From a virus, in the IMG/VR virus record IMGVR_UViG_3300006871_000008, positions 1 through 64,000 of that record: a stretch of DNA of 64,000 nt; one strand, given 5' to 3'. Below the pieces are notes generated by a model, which searched no databases, had not been told where the DNA came from, and was given only the letters and a program-made list of their open reading frames with translations. Positions 1 to 6,772 of this stretch are shown here, in pieces (positions within the stretch are counted from its first letter, which is position 1; each line of letters begins with the position of its first letter). Both the position numbers and the translations under genes were made by a program.

Positions 1-69
1 CATCACGACCCCTACAAGATGGATACGCCAGTAATACCGCTCAACCTCCTCCGGCTGCGCTTCAAGCAT
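1..69 (-). CDS. Partial unknown protein, N-terminal 23 codons
   Basis: An ATG start at 69 opens a frame that stays open to the left edge (MLEAQPEEVERYYWRIHLVG...). It overlaps the end of the preceding gene by 8 nt, the same tight packing seen through the whole leftward block. The visible residues are too few to assign a family, and the rest lies outside the window. Confidence 0.5.
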   Translation of the reverse strand, partial: MLEAQPEEVERYYWRIHLVGVVM

Positions 70-352
70 GTCCGAGCAAAGCCTTTGAATCCGGCTGAGC
101 GCACTGTACCCTATCCTCGCTGCGTTTGATACCCTGTCCTTTGCCATGACTATCCTCATAAGCCTGAATGTCGTTGTAAACCTGCGTACTAAGCGTTTCC
201 GCTAGGGTCGCTATAAGTCGGATGCGTTTGGCATACGGGCGGCAGGCCAGCGGCCCGGCTTGCGAAAGTTCCGCTGCTGCGGTCCATAACCGATCTAGCG
301 ATTGCATGACCGCACGCCGGTCAGACGGTGTAGAGTGTATTCTAGTCGCCAT
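62..352 (-). CDS. Unknown 96-aa protein
   Basis: The start ATG at 352 overlaps the stop codon of the upstream gene (ATGGCGACTAG), so the longer upstream reading is a shadow. The product begins MATRIHSTPSDRRAV, is alpha-helical in character (RLIATLAETLSTQVYNDIQAYE) and has a charged C-terminus. No recognised motif. The overlap suggests translational coupling with the acidic 221-aa protein upstream. Confidence 0.65.
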   Translation of the reverse strand: MATRIHSTPSDRRAVMQSLDRLWTAAAELSQAGPLACRPYAKRIRLIATLAETLSTQVYNDIQAYEDSHGKGQGIKRSEDRVQCAQPDSKALLGHA

Positions 353-1007
353 CGGCCCCGCCCGCCAAGGCCGCAATAGCCATATCTTTGTCCGCCTCAG
401 AAAGTTCGTCAGCGACCATCGGCTCGAAGATTTCCGTATCTTCGTCGTCATCGGCATCCCCACCCAATCTGTCGCCACCGTCGTATTGCTCATATAGCTT
501 CGCCTCAATCTGTTGAAGCACAACCGTTGCGAGAATCAACCGCTGAGCATACGGCTCAAGCGATTCAACCGTGTATTCGGTAAGATTCTCAATAACGTCA
601 GGCAGTATCTCAAGCGCCCCAACCAATTCCTCCATCATCTTCTGTTGTTTCAGTTGGGACGGACTATACCGCTTGGTCGCTTCCGCCGCTGGCGTCCCTG
701 GAACCGGATAATCTTGATCGCCGAGCATAGTCGATACCTCCCTTGTCCACGGCTTAGGTGGCAGAACCACCTTATCCGGGTGCGTGATTTGTGTCTGGTC
801 GGAGTTACCCGCACCACCCTTAATCCCTAGCTCTTTCGCCACTTGCCACACAAGCGGCCAATCCTTGCGGTCCCTGCCACCGCCCCGTAGCTCCCAAAAG
901 TGGTGCTTGTGCTTTGTGACGGTTGGATTGATTACGCCGCGAGCGGTCGCGTACTCTACAATGGCCGCAATGGACTCAGGACGTGCGTTTTCCTCACTAC
1001 TTAACAA
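342..1007 (-). CDS. Unknown 221-aa protein with acidic C-terminus
   Basis: The convincing protein runs from about residue INLLSSEENARPESIAAIVEYA onward; sequence further upstream in this frame is a shadow of the neighbouring gene. No ATG is available, so a TTG at 1007 with an AAGGGG motif about 10 nt upstream is the best start; this is uncertain. The middle is charged and aromatic (HHFWELRGGGRDRKDWP), and the C-terminus is very acidic (DADDDEDTEIFEP), as in phage DNA-mimic or scaffold-like proteins. It overlaps both neighbours. Function not recognised. Confidence 0.6.
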   Translation of the reverse strand: MLSSEENARPESIAAIVEYATARGVINPTVTKHKHHFWELRGGGRDRKDWPLVWQVAKELGIKGGAGNSDQTQITHPDKVVLPPKPWTREVSTMLGDQDYPVPGTPAAEATKRYSPSQLKQQKMMEELVGALEILPDVIENLTEYTVESLEPYAQRLILATVVLQQIEAKLYEQYDGGDRLGGDADDDEDTEIFEPMVADELSEADKDMAIAALAGGADGD

Positions 1008-1515
1008 GTTGATACGTCCCCTTCCGGTAGCTCGCGTTGCACAATTGGAATTTCTTGTCGTCGTAGGTAAGTTCGGCAGGATAGGCAGCCCGCCCCTTGA
1101 ACGTATAGAAGTCACGACCGCCACGGCTGACAATCTCGACTTGCGTGCCCGCAAATTCGGCTTGCAGCGCCTCAATGTTAGAACGCTGCACGGCCTCAAC
1201 ATCGTCAGTGGCAAGCGCTTCGATAGCTTCCACAAGTTGCTGCGAAAGTTCCTCTTGCGAATCTCTGGCAGTTTCGATAGCGATGGTACAGGTCTTAGCA
1301 ACCATACTAGCCCGATCTTCCTCGCTATCCTGCCCAAGCACGCAAAGCAAATGCGCGGCAAGTTTCATCTTGTCGTCAGGAACGTACACAGACGATATGG
1401 ATTCGTTTTTCCCGTCCGCCAGCGCCAACAGTCCCTTCGCTAGAAGCCCGAATTCTGATACGTGCCGGGCAGCCAGTTTATGCAGGAACAGCAGTAGTTT
1501 CCGACTTGTTCGCAT
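997..1515 (-). CDS. Unknown 172-aa protein
   Basis: The start is ATG 1515, preceded by a purine-rich GAAAGGGACGAAG ribosome binding site; a longer in-frame reading to 1563 lacks one. The product is helical (KLLLFLHKLAARHVSEFGLLAKGLLAL) with many acidic residues and no recognised motif. It overlaps the small membrane protein gene upstream by 38 nt and the next gene downstream by 11 nt, so the three are probably co-translated. Confidence 0.65.
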   Translation of the reverse strand: MRTSRKLLLFLHKLAARHVSEFGLLAKGLLALADGKNESISSVYVPDDKMKLAAHLLCVLGQDSEEDRASMVAKTCTIAIETARDSQEELSQQLVEAIEALATDDVEAVQRSNIEALQAEFAGTQVEIVSRGGRDFYTFKGRAAYPAELTYDDKKFQLCNASYRKGTYQLVK

Positions 1516-1651
1516 CTTCGTCCCTTTCGTTAGACTTGTCCAGGGGCCGTCTGCGTATGTCACTTGCTACTGCCAGCACAGCCGGCACAATCGTAGTGGC
1601 CGCTACACAGACGGCAATTTCCAGTGTTCCGCAGCAAATACAGGCAAGCAT
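1478..1651 (-). CDS. Small membrane protein, 57 aa
   Basis: A short frame directly behind a good promoter (1670-1697), with GAGGG 7 nt before its ATG. The N-terminus carries a cysteine-rich start (MLACICCG) followed by a hydrophobic segment of about 20 residues (residues 10-29), then a basic stop-transfer motif (SDIRRR) and a charged tail. A single-pass membrane protein is predicted. Function unknown. Confidence 0.55.
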   Translation of the reverse strand: MLACICCGTLEIAVCVAATTIVPAVLAVASDIRRRPLDKSNERDEDANKSETTAVPA

Positions 1652-1669
1652 TGTTTGGCCCTCAATTAC

Positions 1670-1697
1670 ATACTACCACGAACCGGCCCGAAGTCAA
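1670..1697 (-). promoter_or_regulatory. Sigma70-type promoter
   Basis: TTGACT (1697-1692), 16-bp spacer, TAGTAT (1675-1670). It drives the small membrane gene at 1651 and the following genes; the predicted leader is only about 11 nt and holds the GAGGG ribosome binding site. Confidence 0.7.
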
Positions 1698-2146
1698 GCA
1701 GCCCGCGCGACTTTCCGCCGCTTGGCTTTGCGGCGTGTCGCTGCTCCCTTGCGAGCGGCAGCCCTGCGGCGCTCAAACGTCTGCACGTCAACAAGTTCCA
1801 GCCACGGCTTGCCTTCCTCAAGGGGAATTGACTCGTAGCGCTTGTAACCCGTCGCCGGGTCAACAATGGACCGATACCCGCCGCCGATGGAAGTTTGCAC
1901 GCCACCACGATTAACGTAAAGTTTCGCACCATCCGGCGAAGCCAGACAGAACATAGCGTCGTGAATTTCATCACGACTAGGCGTATGCGTATTCTCGTAA
2001 CGGTCGAACGGCCTGCCCTCAGCCGGATTCGCCGGAATGCGCCGAGTGACAGTCAGCTTGTATCGAGTGCGCCACTCAAAATTGTTGAAGCTGCCAGAGA
2101 AGGTTTTGAGGAACTTGCCGGTTCTGCGGTCGCGGACTGCCAACAT
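1694..2146 (-). CDS. Basic protein, 150 aa, putative nucleic-acid binding
   Basis: Starts at ATG 2146 with GGAG six bases upstream inside the end of the previous gene. The N-terminal half looks like a folded beta-rich domain (LAVRDRRTGKFLKTFSGSFN). The last 30 residues are almost all Arg, Lys and Ala (RRKAKRRKVARAA), typical of a nucleic-acid-binding tail. No named family recognised. Its end overlaps the promoter of the downstream genes. Confidence 0.7.
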   Translation of the reverse strand: MLAVRDRRTGKFLKTFSGSFNNFEWRTRYKLTVTRRIPANPAEGRPFDRYENTHTPSRDEIHDAMFCLASPDGAKLYVNRGGVQTSIGGGYRSIVDPATGYKRYESIPLEEGKPWLELVDVQTFERRRAAARKGAATRRKAKRRKVARAA

Positions 2147-2148
2147 GC

Positions 2149-2406
2149 TTAACTCCAATCGTTCGGTGTAGGCCCGGTGTTAGCCATTTCACCGAGCAGG
2201 GCGTTTATATCGACTTGGCTGACAAAGACGTGCATACCGTTTGTAGGGTACGCTTTGCCACCGGCCCGCGCGACGAGCGCCAGGGCGGCATAGGCGGAAA
2301 GTTTGGTTTGACCGCCAGAATGGTCCCAAGAGCCAAGAGCCTCAAGTTCCCTCAAGGTCATCCAAGCACCCCCGTCGATAGGGTAGTAGTTGGGCGTTGG
2401 AATCAT
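2149..2406 (-). CDS. Unknown 85-aa protein
   Basis: Start ATG 2406 overlaps the stop of the 38-aa gene upstream (TAATG) and has GGGAGG upstream. The product starts MIPTPNYYPIDGGAWMTLRE and is mostly hydrophobic-alternating, with the phrase HSGGQTKLSAYAALALVARAGG. No motif recognised. Confidence 0.65.
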   Translation of the reverse strand: MIPTPNYYPIDGGAWMTLRELEALGSWDHSGGQTKLSAYAALALVARAGGKAYPTNGMHVFVSQVDINALLGEMANTGPTPNDWS

Positions 2407-2522
2407 TATTGCCCTCCCAGGACAAAGCAGGCGACGACGCCAGGATAGGCCCAAGCCTCAAATTCGCTTGCCGCTTCGAGTAGGCCGCGAGTACCATTGG
2501 CGAAGTGAACGTAAAACGACAT
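2406..2522 (-). CDS. Very small protein, 38 aa
   Basis: An ORF of 38 codons fills the gap between two genes exactly, with TAATG overlaps at both ends. The product MSFYVHFANGTRGLLEAASE... ends in a hydrophobic run (PGVVACFVLGGQ). The exact tiling, rather than similarity, supports it. Function unknown. Confidence 0.5.
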   Translation of the reverse strand: MSFYVHFANGTRGLLEAASEFEAWAYPGVVACFVLGGQ

Positions 2523-2851
2523 TACCAATTCTCCGGGTCGCGTAGTTCGTCTCGGCTGACAGAGTTTTCCTGCATAAAACGATTACGCAGGTAGTCCAAG
2601 ATAACTGTGTTGTGCGTGCTAAGCATGGGCGGCTTGCCCTTGCGGATTGTGTAGGTGCGAACGGTCGCAGCATCCTCGGCGCTCTCGAAAGCGTGCTTGT
2701 CGTCGGCGTGCTGCCATTGCTGCGCGGCGGCAATCAATGCCCGGTTCTCTGGCGTATCATCCATGAACATATCATTGCAACTCTCATTGCCCAACTTATC
2801 GGAAAGGCAATCAAGGAACGACGCCAGCATGATTGAGTCGGTTTTGGTCAT
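2522..2851 (-). CDS. Unknown 109-aa protein, leaderless
   Basis: The ATG at 2851 lies 6 nt after the -10 box of a TTGACG-16-TATAGT promoter, so the mRNA probably begins at the start codon. The product is MTKTDSIMLASFLDCLSDKL..., acidic in the middle and ending RDELRDPENW. It is the first gene of the small unit that ends at the left edge region. No family recognised. Confidence 0.7.
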   Translation of the reverse strand: MTKTDSIMLASFLDCLSDKLGNESCNDMFMDDTPENRALIAAAQQWQHADDKHAFESAEDAATVRTYTIRKGKPPMLSTHNTVILDYLRNRFMQENSVSRDELRDPENW

Positions 2852-2857
2852 ACGTCA

Positions 2858-2885
2858 ACTATACACCGTTTTGCTAGGGCGTCAA
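2858..2885 (-). promoter_or_regulatory. Promoter placed for a leaderless transcript
   Basis: TTGACG (2885-2880), 16-bp spacer, TATAGT (2863-2858), then 6 nt to the ATG at 2851. It overlaps the stop region of the gene at 2874-3101. Confidence 0.75.
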
Positions 2886-3101
2886 GTTTTTCATCGTCTT
2901 TGCAATCTCAATCAGGCGGGCGAATTTCAGCACCACCCCGACAAGCTGCGTAGCCGATTTGTCCCCGTCAGCGGCCCGAATGTCCAGCCCCTCAACCAGC
3001 GTGCAAAGGCGGACGTAGCTACCACCGCCATCCTCGCCGCCGAACGTCGATAGAATCAAGTCCATCGCGGCGTGCGTTTCAGGCTGGCAGCGTTCAAGCA
3101 T
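2874..3101 (-). CDS. Unknown 75-aa protein, leaderless
   Basis: The ATG at 3101 is 6 nt from the -10 box TAGAGT of its own promoter, with no ribosome binding site visible. The product MLERCQPETHAAMDLILSTF... is helical and neutral, with the phrase LVGVVLKFARLIEIAKTMKN at its end. It is a single-gene unit between two promoters. Function unknown. Confidence 0.65.
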   Translation of the reverse strand: MLERCQPETHAAMDLILSTFGGEDGGGSYVRLCTLVEGLDIRAADGDKSATQLVGVVLKFARLIEIAKTMKNLTP

Positions 3102-3107
3102 GTAAAT

Positions 3108-3135
3108 ACTCTACCATGCGCCGGCAAAAAGTCAA
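3108..3135 (-). promoter_or_regulatory. Promoter placed for a leaderless transcript
   Basis: TTGACT (3135-3130), 16-bp spacer, TAGAGT (3113-3108), then 6 nt to ATG 3101. It lies just downstream of the 13-bp inverted repeat at 3155-3207. Confidence 0.75.
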
Positions 3136-3154
3136 GCGGCCCGACAAAGATACC

Positions 3155-3207
3155 GACTATCGTGGTCACGACGGGCGGCACGGCCACGACCCTCGACCAC
3201 GATAGTC
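3155..3207. repeat. Perfect 13-bp inverted repeat, copy 1
   Basis: GACTATCGTGGTC (3155-3167) and its exact reverse complement (3195-3207) flank a 27-nt GC-rich loop in an intergenic region. A near-identical arrangement occurs at 6556-6609. It could be a protein-binding site pair or an RNA stem-loop. Confidence 0.75.
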
Positions 3208-3230
3208 AATATAATTGGTGCATACGCGCA

Positions 3231-3258
3231 AAAAGAAACCCGGCATAAAGCCGGGTTT
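3231..3258 (-). terminator. Intrinsic terminator after the amidotransferase gene
   Basis: A 9-bp perfect stem (AAACCCGGC / GCCGGGTTT, 3236-3258) with a 5-nt loop is followed on the minus strand by CTTTTT. It ends the unit 3320-5799. Confidence 0.85.
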
Positions 3259-3319
3259 CCCAGAGGAATCGGGCTAGGCCGGGTTAGCGGCACAGAGCAT
3301 GAAGCACACGTTCACCCGA

Positions 3320-4228
3320 TTAGTCGGCGTATTCGCCAACATACTCACGCCACGCATCTTGCCACCGCTCGTCGTAATCCGGCACGTCGTTCCAGGGGTC
3401 ACGGTCCTTCAAGCCCATAAGAGCGGCATACTCGCTGTCCGGGTCACTGGCCTCAAAGGGGTCAGAAGTCGCGGAATCGTGGTACTTGCCGCTGCCGGTA
3501 CTTGTGCCACTGTTCTTAAAGCCGATGTACCGGCCACGACCACCGCCCTGCGTGCGACTGTCCCATTCCATCCAGGCTCCCCGACACTCAAGAGCCTTCA
3601 AGTTGGCGGTGTCGATACCACCCGCCGCATTGATCGAAAGCCGCATTGTCTCGCCTTCGGTAAAGGCGTGATACTCGATATTGCCGAGCGCGGCCTTCAA
3701 ATGCTTGTAGTCGGACGAGAAGTAATAAACGTCGCCGACCTTGCAAATGGCAAGGCAGTTATTGTGGGCTTGCAGATACAGCCCGGCCCCGTCAGTCCAG
3801 ACAAGACCCCAATAACCGGAAACATCGCCAAGAGCCTTTTGATAATCACCCTCGGCTTGGTGGATAGCGTCGATCAAATACATAGAATCGACAGCGTAGG
3901 TAGTCGGCGCGCCGACGATACCATTGTGCGCCCCGACGATGTTACCGTAGCGGAACGGGTGGGCGTTCTCCCGCACGTTATGGCCCCGCGTGCCGTGGCG
4001 AGTGTGCCCGGCGACGAACCATAGGCCGTTGCCCTCAGCCCCGGCAAGGTATTTGTTCAGCTTGTTACCCGTCAAGGCGTCGATGGGCGATTGCGCCCGC
4101 TTCCAGATTTTGCCGTCGCTGCCGAAGAATCCGATTGCTTCGTTTCCGCGCTCCGCATTGGCGAGAGCGAGTGTACGAAGCGCACCGAAGTCAGCACCCT
4201 TACCGATTGAGCCGAAGATTCCACACAT
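3320..4228 (-). CDS. Class II glutamine amidotransferase (Ntn hydrolase)
   Basis: The protein begins MCGIFGSIGKG, so after methionine removal Cys2 is the N-terminal nucleophile of the class II glutaminase family, which releases ammonia from glutamine. Other family signatures follow: ERGNEAIGFF (residues 27-35), GHTRHGTRG (74-82) and AHNGIV (100-105). At 302 aa it is a stand-alone glutaminase domain without a synthase partner, except that the next gene upstream encodes an amidoligase. It has its own promoter (4309-4336), a leader of about 75 nt with an AAAGGAATAAACAGC ribosome binding site, and a terminator behind it. Ammonia supply to an amide-forming reaction is inferred. Confidence 0.9.
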   Translation of the reverse strand: MCGIFGSIGKGADFGALRTLALANAERGNEAIGFFGSDGKIWKRAQSPIDALTGNKLNKYLAGAEGNGLWFVAGHTRHGTRGHNVRENAHPFRYGNIVGAHNGIVGAPTTYAVDSMYLIDAIHQAEGDYQKALGDVSGYWGLVWTDGAGLYLQAHNNCLAICKVGDVYYFSSDYKHLKAALGNIEYHAFTEGETMRLSINAAGGIDTANLKALECRGAWMEWDSRTQGGGRGRYIGFKNSGTSTGSGKYHDSATSDPFEASDPDSEYAALMGLKDRDPWNDVPDYDERWQDAWREYVGEYAD

Positions 4229-4308
4229 GCTGTTTATTCCTTTGGATTGAGACTTGTTTTGGCAGACGGCTTACGGTCAACCCTTCGCCGTTGGCTGCCA
4301 CTAACTAC

Positions 4309-4336
4309 ATTATACACCGGCCCCGCCCGTTGTCAA
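4309..4336 (-). promoter_or_regulatory. Sigma70-type promoter for the amidotransferase
   Basis: TTGACA (4336-4331), 16-bp spacer, TATAAT (4314-4309). Unlike many neighbours it gives a leader of about 75 nt. It overlaps the final codons of the amidoligase gene. Confidence 0.8.
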
Positions 4337-5799
4337 CTTGCCAGCACAAGATTTTGCTCCGCAATCATCCGGTCGAACGAAGTTTCCGATTCTATCGGTT
4401 GCTTCATCTTTGCGGCCCGCTTCATGTAGTACGACCGGAGTGTGCCGTCATCGCTGATAATATCCATAATGGCGGCAAACTTCTGCACCACGGACTTACC
4501 GGCAAACAAGTCATAAACCTCACGCTCCGGCAGCTTCGCCAGAGCATCGACAAACCGCGTATGGATTTTAACCCAATTGGCGACTTTATCGTAGTTGGTG
4601 GTTCCGCTGTGTAAACGGATTTCAACGGTATGGTGGCGCTGGTATGCCTGCCAGTTGAGCCAGTGGTAACGGTCGTCCGTTCTTTCCAGAATGTAGTTGA
4701 AGCCCTGCCCGCGAATGTCGTCAACCGAATAGGGCAGACGGTCGCAGTAGGAATTTCCGGCACGTTTCTTACTAACGAACCTTGCCCAAACATCCTCAGT
4801 CGCCGTATAACCGACAGCGACGGAAGCAAGCTGAGCATTGTTAAGGTCGCCACAATCGACGTGAACGTGGTAGCCGCAAGAGCTATCGACGGTCCAATCG
4901 TGTTCTCTGCCAAAGGCACACAAGTTGGAAACGGCCTCAAGACCCTCATCACCCTGCAAGACGGGTGACACGAATTCCTTGCCGCTAGACAAGGAACCAT
5001 CGTACTTAACGCCAAAGGGCGTTTTACCCCGTAGCCCGCCGTGATGCCTGCAACCGGAAATTTCCAACTCGACACCGAATTTGCGTTTGCTGCCGACGTT
5101 ATCGAATGTAGTGCCATCGACACGCCGACCTTGCTCCCACTCCGCTTCGTCGTCATCTTCGTCACAGGGCGAGCAGTTGGCACAGTACGCATCGCCGTCG
5201 TACTCGTCGGTGTAGGCAACATCGTCAAAGATGATAGCCTGCCCGCAACCGCAGCAAGTGGTAAACCTGCCGCTAAAGCACTCAGAGCAATAAAGCGCGG
5301 CATCGCCAGCAATCGGAGAAGCCTGCAACGCTGTAGTTTCGGTTTCAGCGCCACAAGCGGAGCAATGCGAATACAGCGACATATAGCAAGCCTCACAATG
5401 CGGTAGGTAAGAATCTTCGGCGTAGAACTCGCTGCCGACAGCGGTTTCCCGCTCGCAGGCGGCACAAGCCACAAATCGCTCCCCGTAGCAATCGCGGCAA
5501 AATTCGTGGTTATCGGCACTAGCCCGGCGTTCCGTCACGTCGGTATGCTCGCCGCATCCGGTACAAACGATGTAGTCGATACCCTCGCGTGGTGCTTCGG
5601 TGGGCAAGCGGCCTACTGGTGGCAGCCCGGCAGTCGGCAGCCCGCAGCCCGGCAGGACGTGCTGGCGCTCTACCATCGGCATTAGGACCGTGGCGGCGTG
5701 CCAATCGCTAGTCCATTGTGCGGGTGACGGTGCTGGCCGCTCGCGGCGTGCATTGCGGCGACTTCGGCGTAGCTCTTGTGTGCGGCGTGAACGTGGCAT
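4333..5799 (-). CDS. Amidoligase (COOH-NH2 ligase) with zinc-binding N-terminus
   Basis: 488 aa. Residues 78-212 hold about four tandem Cys pairs (CTGC, CRDC, CAAC, CEAC, CSAC, CSEC, CGC, CANC), a treble-clef or LIM-like zinc array. Residues 241-470 match the amidoligase family related to glutamine synthetase: FGVELEISG (241-249), KYDGSLSSGKEFVSPVL (265-281), CGYHVHVDCG (308-317) and VEIRLHSGTTNYDKVANWVK near 385-405. These enzymes join a carboxylate to an amine using ATP. The N-terminus is very basic. The amidotransferase gene follows, as in other amidoligase operons described by comparative genomics. The ATG is leaderless. Substrate unknown. Confidence 0.85.
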   Translation of the reverse strand: MPRSRRTQELRRSRRNARRERPAPSPAQWTSDWHAATVLMPMVERQHVLPGCGLPTAGLPPVGRLPTEAPREGIDYIVCTGCGEHTDVTERRASADNHEFCRDCYGERFVACAACERETAVGSEFYAEDSYLPHCEACYMSLYSHCSACGAETETTALQASPIAGDAALYCSECFSGRFTTCCGCGQAIIFDDVAYTDEYDGDAYCANCSPCDEDDDEAEWEQGRRVDGTTFDNVGSKRKFGVELEISGCRHHGGLRGKTPFGVKYDGSLSSGKEFVSPVLQGDEGLEAVSNLCAFGREHDWTVDSSCGYHVHVDCGDLNNAQLASVAVGYTATEDVWARFVSKKRAGNSYCDRLPYSVDDIRGQGFNYILERTDDRYHWLNWQAYQRHHTVEIRLHSGTTNYDKVANWVKIHTRFVDALAKLPEREVYDLFAGKSVVQKFAAIMDIISDDGTLRSYYMKRAAKMKQPIESETSFDRMIAEQNLVLAS

Positions 5800-5805
5800 A
5801 ACTAC

Positions 5806-5833
5806 ACTATAACCTATCGCGTCGTGTTGTCAA
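5806..5833 (-). promoter_or_regulatory. Promoter placed for a leaderless transcript
   Basis: TTGACA (5833-5828), 16-bp spacer, TATAGT (5811-5806), then 6 nt to the amidoligase ATG. The -35 box begins 2 nt after the 3' end of tRNA-Gly. Confidence 0.8.
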
Positions 5834-5834
5834 G

Positions 5835-5906
5835 AGGCACTTGTTGGAATCGGACCAACTTAGCCCGGTTGGAAACCGGGAACATCGCCAGCAATGTTTA
5901 AGTGCC
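5835..5906 (-). tRNA. tRNA-Gly(UCC)
   Basis: A 72-nt cloverleaf on the minus strand: acceptor GGCACTT/AAGTGCC, D stem ACAT/ATGT, anticodon stem CCCGG/CCGGG around loop TTTCCAA (anticodon TCC), T stem GTTGG/CCAAC around TCCGATT, discriminator U73 as usual for tRNA-Gly. CCA is not encoded. Position 8 is A rather than the usual U, and the T loop starts TC instead of TT, so the folding is slightly atypical. Confidence 0.85.
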
Positions 5907-5911
5907 AAAAG

Positions 5912-6010
5912 TTGCAGGGCGGGGAGTCGAACCCCGATAGCGGCGCGCTCGCGCTGTCCTTGTCCGGTGTTTACGACCTTGCGGTTCGCACCCTATTAGA
6001 CGACCCTGCC
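5912..6010 (-). tRNA. Degenerate or atypical tRNA-like element
   Basis: On the minus strand a strong T arm (CGGGG-TTCGACT-CCCCG) and an acceptor-like helix (GCAGGG with CCCTGC) enclose 99 nt, long enough for a type II tRNA with a GCGC/GCGC variable-arm hairpin. No good 5-bp anticodon stem is visible; the best candidate loop is CGTAAAC (anticodon TAA, Leu) with only three pairs and G instead of U at position 33. Pair 1-72 is G-A. It may be a decayed tRNA-Leu, or an RNA that only borrows the tRNA ends. Confidence 0.35.
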
Positions 6011-6019
6011 ATGTTTGCC

Positions 6020-6205
6020 TTAGTTGCGGAAGTACCGGGACAGGGCGAATAGCGCGATGCCGACCGCCGACAAGTCACGGAACGCAAAACCCTGCAAGTA
6101 GGGCGAAACGGCAAGATAGTTGCTCGCCAGCCAAACCATGCCAGGGACGATAACCGACGCTGCCAGCAAAATGCCGACAATGTGCGCGAAAGTGGCCTTC
6201 GCCAT
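6020..6205 (-). CDS. Small membrane protein, 61 aa
   Basis: MAKATFAHIVGILLAASVIVPGMVWLASNYLAV... has one clear hydrophobic segment (residues 7-29) and a second weaker one (about 40-55), so one or two membrane passes. Its promoter at 6251-6278 gives a leader of about 40 nt with a CGGAG ribosome binding site. The gene ends 9 nt before the tRNA-like element, so the tRNAs may be processed from this transcript. Function unknown. Confidence 0.7.
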   Translation of the reverse strand: MAKATFAHIVGILLAASVIVPGMVWLASNYLAVSPYLQGFAFRDLSAVGIALFALSRYFRN

Positions 6206-6250
6206 AAACGTACTCCGATGTTGAGAAGTGGAAAGTTTCGACTACACTCC

Positions 6251-6278
6251 ATTATACCGCGCTTTGGTCCGTTGTCAA
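6251..6278 (-). promoter_or_regulatory. Promoter embedded in the 3' end of the upstream gene
   Basis: TTGACA (6278-6273), 16-bp spacer, TATAAT (6256-6251). The -35 reads as Leu-Thr of the upstream gene and the TAA inside TATAAT is that gene's stop codon. Confidence 0.8.
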
Positions 6279-6458
6279 ATAATACCGCACAACGGCCAGC
6301 TTCCAAGCGTCAATTGCGTTCTCGCTGCCGTCGTCGTGCCGCACGATAACATCGTCCCGCTCGCGGTCCAGCCCGATTACGGTCACGCCGCAAGGCGCAC
6401 CGTCTGCACGGTTGTACCGCTGGCCTACTTGAATGTTGTGGCGGTCGATGTTGCTCAT
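6252..6458 (-). CDS. Unknown 68-aa protein, leaderless
   Basis: MSNIDRHNIQVGQRYNRADGAPCGVTVIG... looks like a small beta-barrel domain (VGQRY...VTVIGLDRERDDVIVRHDDG). A similar opening pattern, basic KVGQRLAYPVRKGSR, is seen in the 72-aa protein at 18289-18507. The ATG is 6 nt from a TATGAT -10 box. The last codons encode the promoter of the next gene. Function unknown. Confidence 0.7.
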   Translation of the reverse strand: MSNIDRHNIQVGQRYNRADGAPCGVTVIGLDRERDDVIVRHDDGSENAIDAWKLAVVRYYLTTDQSAV

Positions 6459-6464
6459 ACGCCA

Positions 6465-6492
6465 ATCATATCATGCCCGGCCCGGTTGTCAA
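6465..6492 (-). promoter_or_regulatory. Promoter placed for a leaderless transcript
   Basis: TTGACA (6492-6487), 16-bp spacer, TATGAT (6470-6465), then 6 nt to ATG 6458. Confidence 0.8.
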
Positions 6493-6525
6493 ATCGGCCC
6501 GCAAAGATTTCCGTTGACCTTGTAA

Positions 6526-6657
6526 CTAGGGCGCACGCGAAAGCCAATAATGCCAACTGTCGTGGTCATGCCGTTCGCTGGCGTGGGCCTCCGTCTTGAC
6601 CACGATAGTCAATAATCTTAATATAGTCGATACAATTAGGATAGTCGCTACAATCAT
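6526..6657 (-). CDS. Possible 43-aa membrane peptide
   Basis: MIVATILIVSTILRLLTIVVKTEA... would be a one-pass membrane peptide. A GGAG motif precedes the ATG but only 2 nt away, too close for normal use. The frame also runs through the inverted repeat, so the apparent coding may be incidental. Confidence 0.25.
   Translation of the reverse strand: MIVATILIVSTILRLLTIVVKTEAHASERHDHDSWHYWLSRAP
6556..6609. repeat. 13-bp inverted repeat, copy 2
   Basis: ACTGTCGTGGTCA (6556-6568) pairs with TGACCACGATAGT (6597-6609) with one mismatch that would be a G-U pair in RNA. The loop is 28 nt. The arm sequence is the same as at 3155-3207, with one substitution. Confidence 0.75.
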
Positions 6658-6739
6658 AACTCCGCATTAGTAGCGAAATTTCCGGGCCTGAAAATTATTC
6701 AATTCGGGCCTTGCGAGGGCGGCGCACAATATGCGCATG

Positions 6740-6772
6740 AAAAAACCCGACCGCCTTACGAGCGATTCGGGC
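6740..6772 (-). terminator. Intrinsic terminator
   Basis: A CCCGA/TCGGG stem (6746-6750 with 6767-6771, extended inside by CGC/GCG) is followed on the minus strand by TTTTTT. It ends the unit 6830-7242. Confidence 0.8.
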
